Of a DNA stretch of 64,000 bases, positions 38,603-49,059 are shown in pieces. Within the stretch, counting starts at the first letter, position 1. Each line of letters begins with the position of its first letter. Under the pieces are notes generated by a model that worked only from the letters and a program-made list of their open reading frames with translations, was not told the DNA's origin and ran no database searches. The DNA is from Pyropia yezoensis (taxonomy: Eukaryota > Rhodophyta > Bangiophyceae > Bangiales > Bangiaceae): contig CM020620.1 in the NCBI GenBank assembly GCA_009829735.1, forward strand, positions 20,372,020 to 20,436,019, written 5' to 3'. The position numbers were made by a program, and so were the translations under genes.

Positions 38603-41209
38603 ATGTCGACCCCCTCCTCTCCTATTCATCCTGGGCAGGGCCTGCCTATTTTGGCCCATGGACCCTCCATTCTTGGCGCCCTTGACCGGGCCGACGTTCT
38701 CGTCCTGTCGGGGGAAACGGGCAGCGGCAAGTCCACCCAGCTCCCGCAGCTGCTCCTCGCCCGCCACCCCGACGCGGTCATGGCCATCTCGCAACCACGG
38801 CGCGTCGCCGCCACTGCTGTGGCCGCCCGGGTAGCGGCCGAGCGCGGTGAGCCGCTAGGCGGCGTCGTCGGCTACGCCGTCCGCTTTGATGAGCGCTGCT
38901 CGCCAGCCACGCAGGTGCGCTACGCGACCGACGGGCTAATGCTGCGCGAGGCTGTGGGGGACCCTACACTATCCCGGTACACCCACGTGCTGCTTGATGA
39001 GGTTCACGAGCGGGCTCTTGCGACGGACGTGCTGGTTGCTGTTGTAAAGCGGGCGGCCATCCTCCGCCGTCAGTTGCCCGAGCCGACTGGGGGCGAAGGC
39101 GCCGCGGGAGCCCCTCCAAACCCAGGGCCGCTCAAGGTCGTGCTCATGTCTGCGACGGCAGACGTGGAGCTGCTTGTGCGTTACTTTTCTACAGCGCCCC
39201 CTCCAGCAGGACGCGACGCCCCAACGGCCGACGCAGCCGCCAGCCCTTCCCCTTCTGCCGTTGCGTCGGAGGCGCTTGGCGTGGCCTCCCCGGTGGTCAA
39301 AAAAAAGAAGAAGCGCCCACGGCCTGGCTCCCCTCTACCTGTCGCCGCACCCCCTCCCGGTAGCGGCTTGGCCGTTGCACGGCACCACGTTCGCGGCCGA
39401 CAGTACCCTGTGACCGTGCTCTATGCTGCCGACCCCGTGGCGGATTACCTCGACGCTGCCGTCACGGCGGCGCTGCAGGTGCACGTGGACCAGCCTGTGC
39501 CAGGGGACATTCTCGTATTCTTGACTGGTGCCGATGAAATCGACGCGGCGGTGGAGCTCCTCCGCGCCCGCGCGGGGCGGCTACTGGAGCGGTCTGACGC
39601 GCGGTCTCTCCTGCCGCTCCCGCTGTACGCGTCGCTCCCACCGGCGGCGCAAGCGCGGGCGCTTTTACCTCTGCCACCAGGCAAGGGGGGGCGCCGGTCC
39701 GCGCACGGGTGCCGCCTGTGTGGGGGGACCGAGGTGGTGGCGCCAGACGGAGGGGGGCGCCAGACCATGGGCGACCTCGTCCACGACGGTGCCGTCAGAG
39801 CCAGCAGGAGTGGGGGGGGTGCCGCTGCGGATGCCGACACCACCACCTGCTCCGAGTGTGGCGGCCGGGTGACCGCCGCCTCCGCGGCGGCTTTTGCTGC
39901 TGCCGCCGCTACTGTGTCTGCGGGCTCCTCCCGTGGCTCATCGGCGGTACGCAAGGTCATTTTTTCCACCAACGTGGCGGAAACGTCTGTCACCATTTCG
40001 GGCGTCCGCTACGTCATTGACGCGGGGGTGGCCAAGTCGCGCACGACCACCCCCTCTGGCGCAGACATCCTCCGGGTGGCGCCCATCAGCCGGGCGGCGG
40101 CGGCGCAGCGGGCGGGCCGCGCCGGTCGACAGGCTGCGGGGGTGGCGTACCGCCTCTACTCGGAGGCGGCCTGGGCGCGCATGGCCCCGCGGCCGGTGGC
40201 GGAGCTGGCGAGCGCCGACCTGGCGCCCACCGTCCTGTCCCTGCTGGCCATGCGGGTGTGCGGCCCGCGCAACGACCCGACCGCATTTGACTACCTGCAG
40301 CCGCCCAAGACGGCGGCCGTGACGGCGGCGCTGGAGCGCCTCGTCGGCCTCGGTGCGGTGGCCGTCACTGCCGGGTCGCTGGCGGTAACACCCATGGGCA
40401 CCGCCATGGCGCGCCTCCCCGTCCGCCCCGCCCACGCGCGGGCGCTGCTCGAGTCGGTCGCGCTGGACGTGACCGCCCCGCTGCTGTCAGCGGTGGCGCT
40501 GCTCGCCGCTGACGGCGCTGTCTGGGCTGCGGGCGCCGCCGCACGCGCCGCCGCCGACGCCTCGCGGCGGGCGTTTGCGCACCCAACGGGGGACCACCTG
40601 ACACTCGCAGCCGTCCTCGACGCGTACGCCGCCGCAGCGGGGGAGGGCGGCGAGGGGGCGGGCCCGTTTTGCAAGCGCCACGCCCTCAACGCGCGGACGC
40701 TCGCGGCGGCCACGTCGGTGCGGGCGCAGCTGGCGGGCCTCCTTGACACTATTTCGCGCGAACCCCACTGGGTGGGGGTGGCGGCGGCGGGCGGTGTCCT
40801 CCCGGGCGGTGCCCCTGCCGTGGCGGCCATGGACCCCGCCGAGCGGGTGCGGCGGTGCCTCGCGGCGGGCTACGTGGGCGCCGCCGCCTCCTGGCGTGGC
40901 GGCGCCGTCCGCGCGTACGTGCTGCTGGGGGGGGCCAAGCCGATGGCCGCCGCCGTCCACCCATCGTCGGTACTGTCGGCGGCGGCGCTGGCGCGCGGGG
41001 GGGGCGGCACCCCCGCGGGGGGGGGCGCTTCGGGGGCGGCGGCGGCGCGCCGCCCGGCCGATGACGACGGCCGCGGCCGCCGGCCGCGGACGGTCGTGTT
41101 TGACGAGCTCGTCATCACCTCCAAAGCATACCTCCGGAGCGTGACGGCGGTGGAGAGCGGCTGGCTCGTTGAGCACGGGGGGGATTACTACCGGTCTGTG
41201 CAAGCGTAG
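38603..41209 (+). CDS. DEAH-box RNA helicase with a cysteine-rich insertion
   Basis: An 868-residue, single-exon protein. Motif I GETGSGKST is at residues 37-45, Ia QPRRVA, Ib TDGLMLRE, motif II DEVHER (DEAH-type variant, about 132), III SATAD, V STNVAETSVTI and VI QRAGRAGR. These are followed by the helicase-associated winged-helix/ratchet region and an OB-fold end (VVFDELVITSKAYLRSVTAVESGWLVEH). The layout fits the DHX33/DHX35/DHX40 branch; it has only a short N-terminal extension. DEAH helicases unwind or remodel RNA in splicing or ribosome assembly using ATP. Unusual: between the second RecA domain's first strand and motif V lies an insertion with two CxxCGG knuckles (Cys370/373 and Cys416/419), which looks like a zinc ribbon. 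Confidence 0.9.
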   Translation: MSTPSSPIHPGQGLPILAHGPSILGALDRADVLVLSGETGSGKSTQLPQLLLARHPDAVMAISQPRRVAATAVAARVAAERGEPLGGVVGYAVRFDERCSPATQVRYATDGLMLREAVGDPTLSRYTHVLLDEVHERALATDVLVAVVKRAAILRRQLPEPTGGEGAAGAPPNPGPLKVVLMSATADVELLVRYFSTAPPPAGRDAPTADAAASPSPSAVASEALGVASPVVKKKKKRPRPGSPLPVAAPPPGSGLAVARHHVRGRQYPVTVLYAADPVADYLDAAVTAALQVHVDQPVPGDILVFLTGADEIDAAVELLRARAGRLLERSDARSLLPLPLYASLPPAAQARALLPLPPGKGGRRSAHGCRLCGGTEVVAPDGGGRQTMGDLVHDGAVRASRSGGGAAADADTTTCSECGGRVTAASAAAFAAAAATVSAGSSRGSSAVRKVIFSTNVAETSVTISGVRYVIDAGVAKSRTTTPSGADILRVAPISRAAAAQRAGRAGRQAAGVAYRLYSEAAWARMAPRPVAELASADLAPTVLSLLAMRVCGPRNDPTAFDYLQPPKTAAVTAALERLVGLGAVAVTAGSLAVTPMGTAMARLPVRPAHARALLESVALDVTAPLLSAVALLAADGAVWAAGAAARAAADASRRAFAHPTGDHLTLAAVLDAYAAAAGEGGEGAGPFCKRHALNARTLAAATSVRAQLAGLLDTISREPHWVGVAAAGGVLPGGAPAVAAMDPAERVRRCLAAGYVGAAASWRGGAVRAYVLLGGAKPMAAAVHPSSVLSAAALARGGGGTPAGGGASGAAAARRPADDDGRGRRPRTVVFDELVITSKAYLRSVTAVESGWLVEHGGDYYRSVQA

Positions 41210-42967
41210 TACGTACTGCACTGTGCCTGTGCCCGCGCGAGAGTTTTTTCCAGTATTTTTTGTGCCCACGACAACTTCCGCGAGAAGCCTGCTTTTCTTT
41301 TTTTTTTTTGTGAGGGGTGGAGGGGAAGGGCTATGGGGAGGGGAGTGTGAGGGGGGGGGGGGATTGGGGGATCCCACTCCATGCTGTACGCAAGCAAGGT
41401 TGTCTTGCCCGCGCCAGGGCGGCAGCCGGCAGGGGGGGGCAGGTGCTGTGCCAACGTGTATGTACATATGTACTGTACATACTGTGCGTACAGTTCTGTG
41501 TTTTAGTGCGCCATAAAACTCCATGTCCCTGTGCCTATTTATCGCCACCCAGCCTGTCTGCTCGTGAAACAGATCACCCAGCATCTCTTCTCGTGAAGCA
41601 GATCACCGCCTTGGGGGTCGTCTCCCTTTGCCCTCTGCTCAACAGTCCACACGGCAGTGTGCTTGCCGCGGGTGACGGGTCCGAGCAGAGACTGGGTGCT
41701 TTTTTGCACGCCTTTTGGGAGGGACGGCTGCCACGTGGAAGAGTAAGAGCAGAGTCATGGAAGATCCGGTGTGCGCGGTCTGGGCGTCAGTCGGATCCTC
41801 TCGCGGCTCCCCTCGGTGCTTGTGTATTTATGTCTGTCGTGACGACGGCGCCTGTCCGCCCCCGGCGCACCTGCATGAGGCTGTCTGCCCCCAAATGCGG
41901 CGCCGCGTCAAAAGGCGACCACGCTGTCTGCGCCGGAACCCCCCCCATCGCCGCCGTCCCACTTGGGACACCCCGCCGCCGTCCCATTGCCCTGTCCCCC
42001 GGGTGGCCGTGATGGGGGACTCTGGCAGAGGCGGCGGCCGCATCCGCCGTTGCCGCTGCTGCCTCTGTCGCCGCTGCCGCCGCTGCTGCCGCTGCTGCCC
42101 CCTTTGCATTCCAAGGGCGGCGCCCGAGGCGGATGCCGCCAGCTGGCCTGGTATGGCCGGGGGCACTGCCGAGCCCGTCGACGCTCATGAGGCGTCCCCC
42201 GCGTGGCCATGCGGGTGGTCAGCAGCGGCGGCAGTGGCAGCGGCGGCAGCGTCAGCGGCAGCGGCCGAGGCGGCGGCGACGGCAGCGGTGGTGCGCTGGC
42301 TGGCTCACCCCCCGCCCCCTCCCACCACCCCTGGGAGCCCGCGTGGCGCCGTGGCGGCCCCCGCTCGCGGACGTCCCCCGATCGCGGCCGCAGTGGGGAC
42401 GGCCTCCGCCATCGCCAACGCCGCCGCTGCTGCCGCGACCGCGCCGCCGCGGCGGCGGCGGGCCGGGCGCCGGCGAGCCTGCCATACACATGGAGAGATG
42501 GCTGCCGTTTCGCCCCTTCCTCCCACCCCGCCATCCGCATCTCTTCCGGCGCCGCCCGGCTCCGCCATCCCCCCGTCTCCCCCCCCCCCCCCCCCCCCCC
42601 ATCCGTTCCCCTTTTCTACTATTTTTCTTTCTACACTGCCGCGACAAGAGTTTCCTATGCGCACCATTGTCATTCCCAACCACGGCAGCGGCAGGGCCGG
42701 GGAGGCCGGGCGGCAGGGGGGGGGAGGGGGGGCTGCCCCGCACTAGCACAAAGTCGACGCGCTGTCGTGGCGTTGGCGGAGTGCCGCTCCGTGTGAGACC
42801 CAACCGACGTGACGCAGGGTGGCGCCGGCGGCACCGCAACGGAGGGGGCGGTGGCCGCGTGCCGACCCTCTTCTTTTCGTTTCCCTCCCCCGGAGGCCAG
42901 CCGTGACTGCCGTCACTTCGCCACCCCGCCAGTGTTCCTTCCTACCCGCTCCCTCTTGCTGCCCATC
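41210..42967. other. Spacer with a possible Ala-rich ORF
   Basis: 41210-41760 is intergenic, with palindromic 'tgtacata' / 'actgtaca' steps at 41457-41495. In the plus-strand frame 42080-42500 an Ala-rich, natural-looking tract (VAAAAASAAAAEAAATAAVVRW...) may be coding, but no start, end or domain can be defended. A run of about 18 C residues lies at 42583-42601. Confidence 0.35.
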
Positions 42968-45900
42968 ATGACGCCGGCGCGAGCCCGTCGCACTGGCACC
43001 CGCGCTACCGATGCTGCCACCACCTCCCCCCTTGCAGCCGCCGCCGCCGCAGCCGCCGCCGCGGCCGCGGCCGGAGCCGCCGCCACCGCCGCCGCCGCCG
43101 AGGCAGCGATGGCAGCGCTGCCCCTCCCCCCCCCCCCGACTGATGTGGGCGGCAGCGGCGGCGGTGGCGGCCGCACCCTATCGCGTCCCCCCGCCGCGTA
43201 CGTGGCGGGCGCGGCGGGGGTGCTCGCCACCCTCCGGCGCGTCGACACGGCGGTGGCGGACCTTTACGCCGGGCCCGCCGTCCGCCGCGCCGTGTGGCGG
43301 TACGAGGCGGTGTGGCTGCCGCTGCTCGCCGCGCTCGGCTGCGACGCAGACCCACCAGCAGCCGCGGACGGAGGCGGTGGCTGCGGTGGCGGTGGCGGCG
43401 GCGGTAGCGGTGGCCGTGGCCGTGGGGCCATGCTGCCGTCGCACGACGCGAATGTGCCTTTTGCCGCTCGCGTCGTGGGGGTGCGAGCCCGCCTCGCGGA
43501 GTCGGGGGTGGACGCGTCCACTTCCGCCACCCGCTCGTTGCTGGCCGTCGGGGGCCTGGCGGCGGCCTTGCGGCCGCCGCTCGACGTTGAGTGGGTGTGG
43601 CTCCTCCACCGCCAAGCGCCCGCCACCTACCTCTCCGACATTGGGCGGTGGGCGTCGGCTCCGTTCTTCCCTTCCCTCCCCCCACCCCTTTCTACGACCT
43701 CCCCCCCCACCACCACTCCACCCGCCGCTGTGACTGGGGAGGAACGGGGGGTGGAAGGCAGCCGCGCCGCTCCAAACCCTGCCGAGGTGCTCTGGGCGGT
43801 CGCGTCGGGCGGCGCCGAGCCGTTTGAGCCCCCACACCTGGACGTGCGGCTCGGGAGGGGGGGAGTGCTCCTGCGCCGCCGGTCGAGCGCCGTGACCGCC
43901 CGGCCGTCGGGCAGTGGCGGCCCGGGTGCCACCAGGCGGGGGTGTGGGGGGAAGCCCGACGCCGCAGCCGCCGCGACCGCGGACCCGACAGTGCTTCCCC
44001 CTCCACACCTGTCGCCTGCCCACCGGCTGGCTTCGGTGGACCTGGTCGCCGCGGCCGCTGCAGGCCGGCTGCTTGCGTGGCAGCTGCTGCGGCCGGCCTG
44101 GGCGCCGCCCGTGGGCGACCCGGCCGCGGCGGCTGGCGGGGTGGCCGCGGCGGCGGCGGCAGCGGCGATGCCACCGGCGGGGGCGTTGGTTGCCTGGGGG
44201 GGGGCAGGGGGGGTGCGGTCGCTCGAGCAGTTTCTTTTGCTCGTCGCTGACACGGCCGATGATGAGGTCGGCCAGCCGCCGCCGCTGCCCGCCCCGCCGT
44301 TGCTTGCCCCCTCTGCGGTGGTGCTGCTGTTGTGGACGGGGGCGATGGCGGCGACCGCCGCCTACGCCACCGACTGCCGGCGACTCGCCGGCCGCGTCCT
44401 TCCTGGACCCCTCGACGCGGCACATCGGGGGGGCGCGCTCCGCTGGTACAGCGCCGCCGAGCCATTTGGGGACATCCCGTTGGACGATGGCAACGGCGGC
44501 AGCGGAGACGCGTGCGCGGAGGGCGGCGGTGACGACGCCAGCGGTATTGGGGGCATTCCGCCGCCGCGGCCGCCGACGGTGGCGGCGCTAACCCACTGGG
44601 GGGGCGTCTCTGCTGCGACGGCGGCCGGGACCGCCTCGGCGTGGCAGCGGCGCTTTCCGCCGGGCGCCGGCGACGGGCCGCCACCGCCAGACCGGCGGGC
44701 GGGGCGGCCGCCCAAGGTGCGCGCCGGCTACCTGTCCGCCTGCCTGACCGCCGCCGCCGCCACCGCCGCGGCGCCGCCATTGCTGGCAAGGGGGATGGCG
44801 CCCTCTGGTGCCAGCGGCGGCGGCGGCGGTGGCGTCAGCGGTGGCGGGCAAGGTACCGACGCCGCGGTCTACCTGACGGCGCACCCCCCCGCCGCCCCCT
44901 ATCGTGTCTACTCCCCTGCAGGCGCGGCCGGTGATGCGTACCTGGACATGGACGGCAGTGTTGATGGGGAAACGGAGAGCAGCTGGACGACCAATTTTTC
45001 CGACGACGACGGCGATGACGACGACATCCAATTCTCATCGGGCAACAGCGACAACTGGGGATGCGGGGGGGCGCCGCCAAGAAAGCTGCCGGGGGGTGGG
45101 GGGGAGGAAGGGTGTGGCGGCGGCGTCGCGGATCGCAGCGTCGCGAGCCTTCTAGCAAGCCTGCGCTTTAGCCTCCGCCGCGGTTGGTTTTGCCCGGCCG
45201 ACCCGGCGGGGGAGGGGGGCACCGCGGCGGGGTGCGCCGGCTGGCGCTCCCCGACCAGCAGCTGGTCCTTATCGAGGAGTGCCGGCCGCGGGGGCGGCGG
45301 CAACGGGCACTCGCGCACCTCCCTGCAGCGGGTGACGTTTAAGAGCTCCTCCCGGCTGGCGATTCCAGTGGCGGGCGGGGCTTCGGCGGTAGCGGGGGGG
45401 TCCAGACGACAGCGGCTGCCGGATTGGTTGCGGCGACGGCTGGGAAAAGTGGGGACGAAGGATGGCCGCACGGGGGATGGGGGGGGGGCGTCCGCTGCCC
45501 CGCCAGCGGCTGAGCCCGTGGCGACGGCAGCGGCGGCGGCGCGCTCGGCCGTTGTCGCCAAACCGGCGTCCCCCGCGGCGGGGTCCTCTCCCGCGGCGGC
45601 CGATGGTGGCGGTCGCGGCAGCGCCTGGTGGGCCGCCTGGCGCGCCCGCAGCACCCTCTCCTTTGCAGCGGCGGTAGCAACCGCGGTGGCCGGTGTGGTG
45701 CTGCTGCTGGCCGGCGGCGCCGCCCTGGTCGCCCTCCCCGCCCGCCGCCCGGTGCTGCGGGACCTTAATGACGTCCCCCCCGGGGTCGTGGGCGCCATCT
45801 TCCTCGTCGCGGGGCTGCTGCTGTCCACGTTTGGGGCGGTCCTGCTGGCCAGGCCGACGCTGTTTGCCGCCGCCCGCGCGGACGGGTTTGCGTCAGAGGA

Positions 45901-46210
45901 CGTGCGGCTGCTGTGGCGGGTCGGCACCAAGGCTGTCCGCCGGCGGGTGGCCGAGGGGGGGGACCGCCTGCGCGCCCCGTGGCGGAGGTGGAGGGGTGGA
46001 GCTAGGGGGGCGTCCTCGCCGGGCGGCCGGCTGGGCACGGGCGGCCGCGGTGAGGGTGGCGGGGATGAGGAGGACGATGATGAGGCGGGGGACTTCGGGT
46101 GGAGCCGCACGAGCTGGCGCCCCAGGGCGAGGGGGCGGGCACTAGCAGAGGCGGGCGGGGGTGGGTGGGAGCCCCGGCCACCGCCGCCAGTGGCGCCGCC
46201 GAGCCTCTGA
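42968..46210 (+). CDS. Membrane-anchored divergent GRDP-like protein
   Basis: A 1080-residue protein from the ATG at 42968 (MTPARARRTGTR...); an in-frame ATG at 42809 is possible. After an Ala-run, LRRVDTAVADLYAGPAV... RYEAVWLPLLAAL and PPLDVEWVWLLHRQAPATYLSDIGRW (about residues 204-229) align with the first GRDP repeat of the gene at 24876-26762. A second-repeat equivalent EQFLLLVADT... AVVLLLWTGAMAATAAYATDC (~450-473) keeps the spacing but has lost the WHxH motif. An acidic/Gly-rich middle follows (SSWTTNFSDDDGDDDDIQFSS). Two hydrophobic helices, FAAAVATAVAGVVLLLAGGAALV (~897-925) and GVVGAIFLVAGLLLSTFGAVLL (~937-962), would anchor it in a membrane, with a charged tail after them. No family function is known; the loss of WHxH and the membrane anchor suggest a changed role. 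Confidence 0.65.
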   Translation: MTPARARRTGTRATDAATTSPLAAAAAAAAAAAAAGAAATAAAAEAAMAALPLPPPPTDVGGSGGGGGRTLSRPPAAYVAGAAGVLATLRRVDTAVADLYAGPAVRRAVWRYEAVWLPLLAALGCDADPPAAADGGGGCGGGGGGGSGGRGRGAMLPSHDANVPFAARVVGVRARLAESGVDASTSATRSLLAVGGLAAALRPPLDVEWVWLLHRQAPATYLSDIGRWASAPFFPSLPPPLSTTSPPTTTPPAAVTGEERGVEGSRAAPNPAEVLWAVASGGAEPFEPPHLDVRLGRGGVLLRRRSSAVTARPSGSGGPGATRRGCGGKPDAAAAATADPTVLPPPHLSPAHRLASVDLVAAAAAGRLLAWQLLRPAWAPPVGDPAAAAGGVAAAAAAAAMPPAGALVAWGGAGGVRSLEQFLLLVADTADDEVGQPPPLPAPPLLAPSAVVLLLWTGAMAATAAYATDCRRLAGRVLPGPLDAAHRGGALRWYSAAEPFGDIPLDDGNGGSGDACAEGGGDDASGIGGIPPPRPPTVAALTHWGGVSAATAAGTASAWQRRFPPGAGDGPPPPDRRAGRPPKVRAGYLSACLTAAAATAAAPPLLARGMAPSGASGGGGGGVSGGGQGTDAAVYLTAHPPAAPYRVYSPAGAAGDAYLDMDGSVDGETESSWTTNFSDDDGDDDDIQFSSGNSDNWGCGGAPPRKLPGGGGEEGCGGGVADRSVASLLASLRFSLRRGWFCPADPAGEGGTAAGCAGWRSPTSSWSLSRSAGRGGGGNGHSRTSLQRVTFKSSSRLAIPVAGGASAVAGGSRRQRLPDWLRRRLGKVGTKDGRTGDGGGASAAPPAAEPVATAAAAARSAVVAKPASPAAGSSPAAADGGGRGSAWWAAWRARSTLSFAAAVATAVAGVVLLLAGGAALVALPARRPVLRDLNDVPPGVVGAIFLVAGLLLSTFGAVLLARPTLFAAARADGFASEDVRLLWRVGTKAVRRRVAEGGDRLRAPWRRWRGGARGASSPGGRLGTGGRGEGGGDEEDDDEAGDFGWSRTSWRPRARGRALAEAGGGGWEPRPPPPVAPPSL

Positions 46211-46506
46211 GGGGAAGAATTCGGGTGCGGGGCGTGTGGGGGGCGGAAACGGACAGCGGGGAGGGACGCAGGGGCGGACGGGCGCGTCCACGACGACGCC
46301 GGGGTGCCCACGTGGTCCCGACCTGTCTGTCGTCGCGGTGTGGGGAGGGGCGACGCGGCAACCGATTCTAAACTGTTGGCCACCGAGACAATATTGGAGC
46401 ATCGTACACGTCACAGGACGAGAACCACTGCCCCGCCCTCCCGCGCACGCGAGCCATGTGACAACAGCCCACTCCGCCTACGCCCCCGCATCCACCGCCA
46501 CGCCTC
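46211..46506. other. Convergent intergenic spacer
   Basis: About 300 bases between the convergent stops of the GRDP-like and PheRS alpha genes. It must hold both 3' ends; no feature stands out. Confidence 0.5.
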
Positions 46507-48309
46507 TCAGAATGTGATGCGGCAGATGGGGTTTCTCTGGATGGCATCCAGGTCCATCTTGTGGCCAAACAGGTCACGAATGTTGGACACCCCGTACTTG
46601 ATCATGGTCGGCCGCTCCAGGCTCAGCCCCCACGCAATGACCCGCACGTCTGGGGGCAGGCCCATCGGCAGCAGCATCTCGGGGCGGAACATGCCGCTGT
46701 TGCCTACCTCCACCCACTTGTCCAGCCCCGGGTGGAACGCGTGGACCTCCAGCGACGGCTCCGTGTAGGGGTTGTGGGTGGGCTTGAAGCGCAGCCGGTC
46801 CATGCCCATCTTTTTGAAAAAGGTGTGGATGACCCCCTTGAGGTGGCCCAGCGACAGGCCCCGGTCGGCGACGAGGCCCTCAATCTGGTGGAACTCGGCC
46901 AGGTGCGTCGCGTCGAGCGTCTCGTTGCGGAAGACGCGGTCAATGCTAAACATCTTGGCGGGGGTAAAGACGCCGCCCGCGTCAGCGGTGGCGGTGGCTA
47001 GCCGCCGCAGCATCCGACACGAGACGGCCGTCGTGTGCGTGCGGAGGATGTTCTTCCGCGCCTCGGCGGCCGACCACGCGTAGCGGTAGCCGCGGGAGCC
47101 GCCCGTCACGGCCGCCCCGTCAGGCCCCCCACAGTGTGCGGCCTTGACGCGCGCCACATAGTCGGCCTCGTCGGGCAGCCGCGACGACTCGGGGAAGGAG
47201 AGGAAAAAGGTGTCGTGCTCGTCCCGCGCGGGGTGCTGCTGAGGCTGGAAGAGGGCGTCAAAGTTCCAAAAGCTGCTCTCCACGTACCGTGCCGAGTCCA
47301 TCTCGGCAAAGCCCATCTCCAAAAAAATGAGCCGGAACTGCTCCCGCACTTTAAGCAGCGTGTGCAGGTGGCCGCCGTCGACGGGCTTGCCCGCCGCTGC
47401 AAAGTTGTACGGCTTGAACGCGAGGGACCGCCACGCGCCGCTGGTCAGCGCGTCGCGGCCCAGGTCCGTCGCCTGTGGCCGCCGCGCGTCGGCGAGGCGG
47501 GGTCCCCCAACGACGGTGAACGTCTTCGTTGCCTTTTTCGTAACCAGCTTGCGCTTAGCCAGCGCCTTGAGAACCCCCTCGTCGGGCAGGGCTGCCGCCG
47601 CGCCACCGCCACCGCCGCCGTCGGCAGCTGCGTCGCGGAGGGCACACAGGGCGGCCGCCACCGCGTCAGCCGGTGGCGAGGCGGCAGCGTCGGCGGCGAG
47701 GCGGAGCGCCTTGGTCGGCTTGTCCATCACCACCCACCCCTGCCGCATCGCCTGCTGCATTCCAATCTTGCGCACCCCCGCGCCGAGCGCGGCGTCCACG
47801 TCCGGGAGGGAGCACCCACCGCCGCTGCCATCGCCGTCGCCGTCACCACCACCACCACCCGCAGCAGCGGCGGTGGCGGTGGCCAGGTGCGCTACCAGCT
47901 GCGCCTCGGGAGAGCCCGCCGACGCGTAGGTGGTGCCCTCTGCGGTCAGTACCCACACCTCGTGGAGGACGGGGGTGAGCACCAGCGCCTCCCGCGCGGC
48001 GAGCGTCTTGAGCGCCCCGTCCACCAGCACCCCGTGGGTCACCCCGACCGCCTCTGCCAGATCCGTCGACGGCAAGGCGGCGGGGGCGGCAGCGCAGACC
48101 GCGTCGAGGGTAGCCAACTCGAGCGGCGCCAGCCCGGTGGCCCCTGTGGCCGTCGTGGCCGTCGTGGCCGCCGCCGCTGCAGTCGCCGCCGCGGGCGCCC
48201 CAGGGGACATGGCGGCAGCCGCCGGCAGGGGCCGGGAAGTTGCCGCAGCCGTCGCTGTCAGGTCCGCTACAGACCGGCGCCGCCCGCCTTCAGCAGCAAT
48301 AATGACCAC
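46507..48309 (-). CDS. FARSA: Phenylalanyl-tRNA synthetase alpha subunit, cytosolic type
   Basis: A 600-residue protein from the ATG read from 48309; a second in-frame ATG (MSPGAPAA) may be the real start, since the first ~33 residues are not typical. Winged-helix DNA/tRNA-binding-like domains occupy the N-terminal half ([26 protein letters not shown]..., [17 protein letters not shown]). The class II catalytic core follows: [20 protein letters not shown], then [24 protein letters not shown] (motif 2 region), [22 protein letters not shown], and [14 protein letters not shown] / [27 protein letters not shown] (motif 3, GLSLERP). It pairs with the beta subunit as an alpha2-beta2 enzyme charging tRNA-Phe in the cytosol. 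Length is slightly above the usual ~500 because of Ala/Gly-rich linkers. Confidence 0.95.
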   Translation of the reverse strand: MVIIAAEGGRRRSVADLTATAAATSRPLPAAAAMSPGAPAAATAAAAATTATTATGATGLAPLELATLDAVCAAAPAALPSTDLAEAVGVTHGVLVDGALKTLAAREALVLTPVLHEVWVLTAEGTTYASAGSPEAQLVAHLATATAAAAGGGGGDGDGDGSGGGCSLPDVDAALGAGVRKIGMQQAMRQGWVVMDKPTKALRLAADAAASPPADAVAAALCALRDAAADGGGGGGAAAALPDEGVLKALAKRKLVTKKATKTFTVVGGPRLADARRPQATDLGRDALTSGAWRSLAFKPYNFAAAGKPVDGGHLHTLLKVREQFRLIFLEMGFAEMDSARYVESSFWNFDALFQPQQHPARDEHDTFFLSFPESSRLPDEADYVARVKAAHCGGPDGAAVTGGSRGYRYAWSAAEARKNILRTHTTAVSCRMLRRLATATADAGGVFTPAKMFSIDRVFRNETLDATHLAEFHQIEGLVADRGLSLGHLKGVIHTFFKKMGMDRLRFKPTHNPYTEPSLEVHAFHPGLDKWVEVGNSGMFRPEMLLPMGLPPDVRVIAWGLSLERPTMIKYGVSNIRDLFGHKMDLDAIQRNPICRITF

Positions 48310-49059
48310 GGTAGGCCGCCTTCGGGGAGGAAGGCACCAGACGGTGTTACCGCGCCTGACGGCGGCGCGAGGATGCAGCGGTACGCATGCAGCGTCGGCA
48401 GCAGCAGCGAGGGACAGAGGCGGCCGGCGACAAGGTCGCCAGCCGTTTGATCGGCGTGTCCTGTAGCCACCTCATTCTCCCAAGTCCATCTGAGAACATA
48501 GAAATGCTGGCACGGACACAATTCCCTTTGTCCTGCCGCGCCTCGTTGTCATGCTCTTCCAGTCACCAGTCATGAACTATTCATTCGCGATGCGCTGGCG
48601 GTGGGCCCAATGCGGCGCCGCCGTCGAGCCCAGCGTGGCACTTGGCCTGCCCCCCCTCGGCTCCACCCGCCTGGGAGGTCTCTGTGGGGGGGGTACTGCA
48701 GGGAGGGTGCCGCGACAGCCGCCCGCGGCATAGTGGCCCCGCTCGGCCGCTGCCCCCACACCATTGATCCTTGCTCGACGCTAAGGCGGGACACAGCCGT
48801 CGCCGGCGGTGCGGCCCGTCCCCACGGTGTCGGTCTCTCCCCGCCTCTTGCCCCGACCGTCCCGCCCCAAGTTGCCCTCTTGCCCCTTCCCTACCGCCCC
48901 TGCCTTCACTGCGAGCCGCCGCACCTTGTCGGCCCCAGTCGCTGAGGTACTCCCAGCCGGGTTTGTGGGTGCTAGGTGCTCGCGGCGGTGCTGGCGGCGG
49001 GCTCCTCCCCGGCAGGCCCTCTGCCCTTCCCTCCCCCCCCTCTGTCGCCGGTGCGGGCC
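48310..49059. promoter_or_regulatory. Bidirectional intergenic region
   Basis: About 750 bases between divergent starts at 48309 and 49060. A lower-GC section lies at 48450-48590. No gene is supported; open frames on both strands overlap and look like shadows. Confidence 0.4.

Noticed and set aside
41715-42746. A 343-codon plus-strand ORF as a firm gene
   Set aside because: Only its middle looks coding. The N-terminal part is Arg/Cys-rich shadow-like, and no start or domain could be defended.
47035-48450. A 471-codon plus-strand open frame
   Set aside because: It is antisense to PheRS alpha, whose identity is certain.
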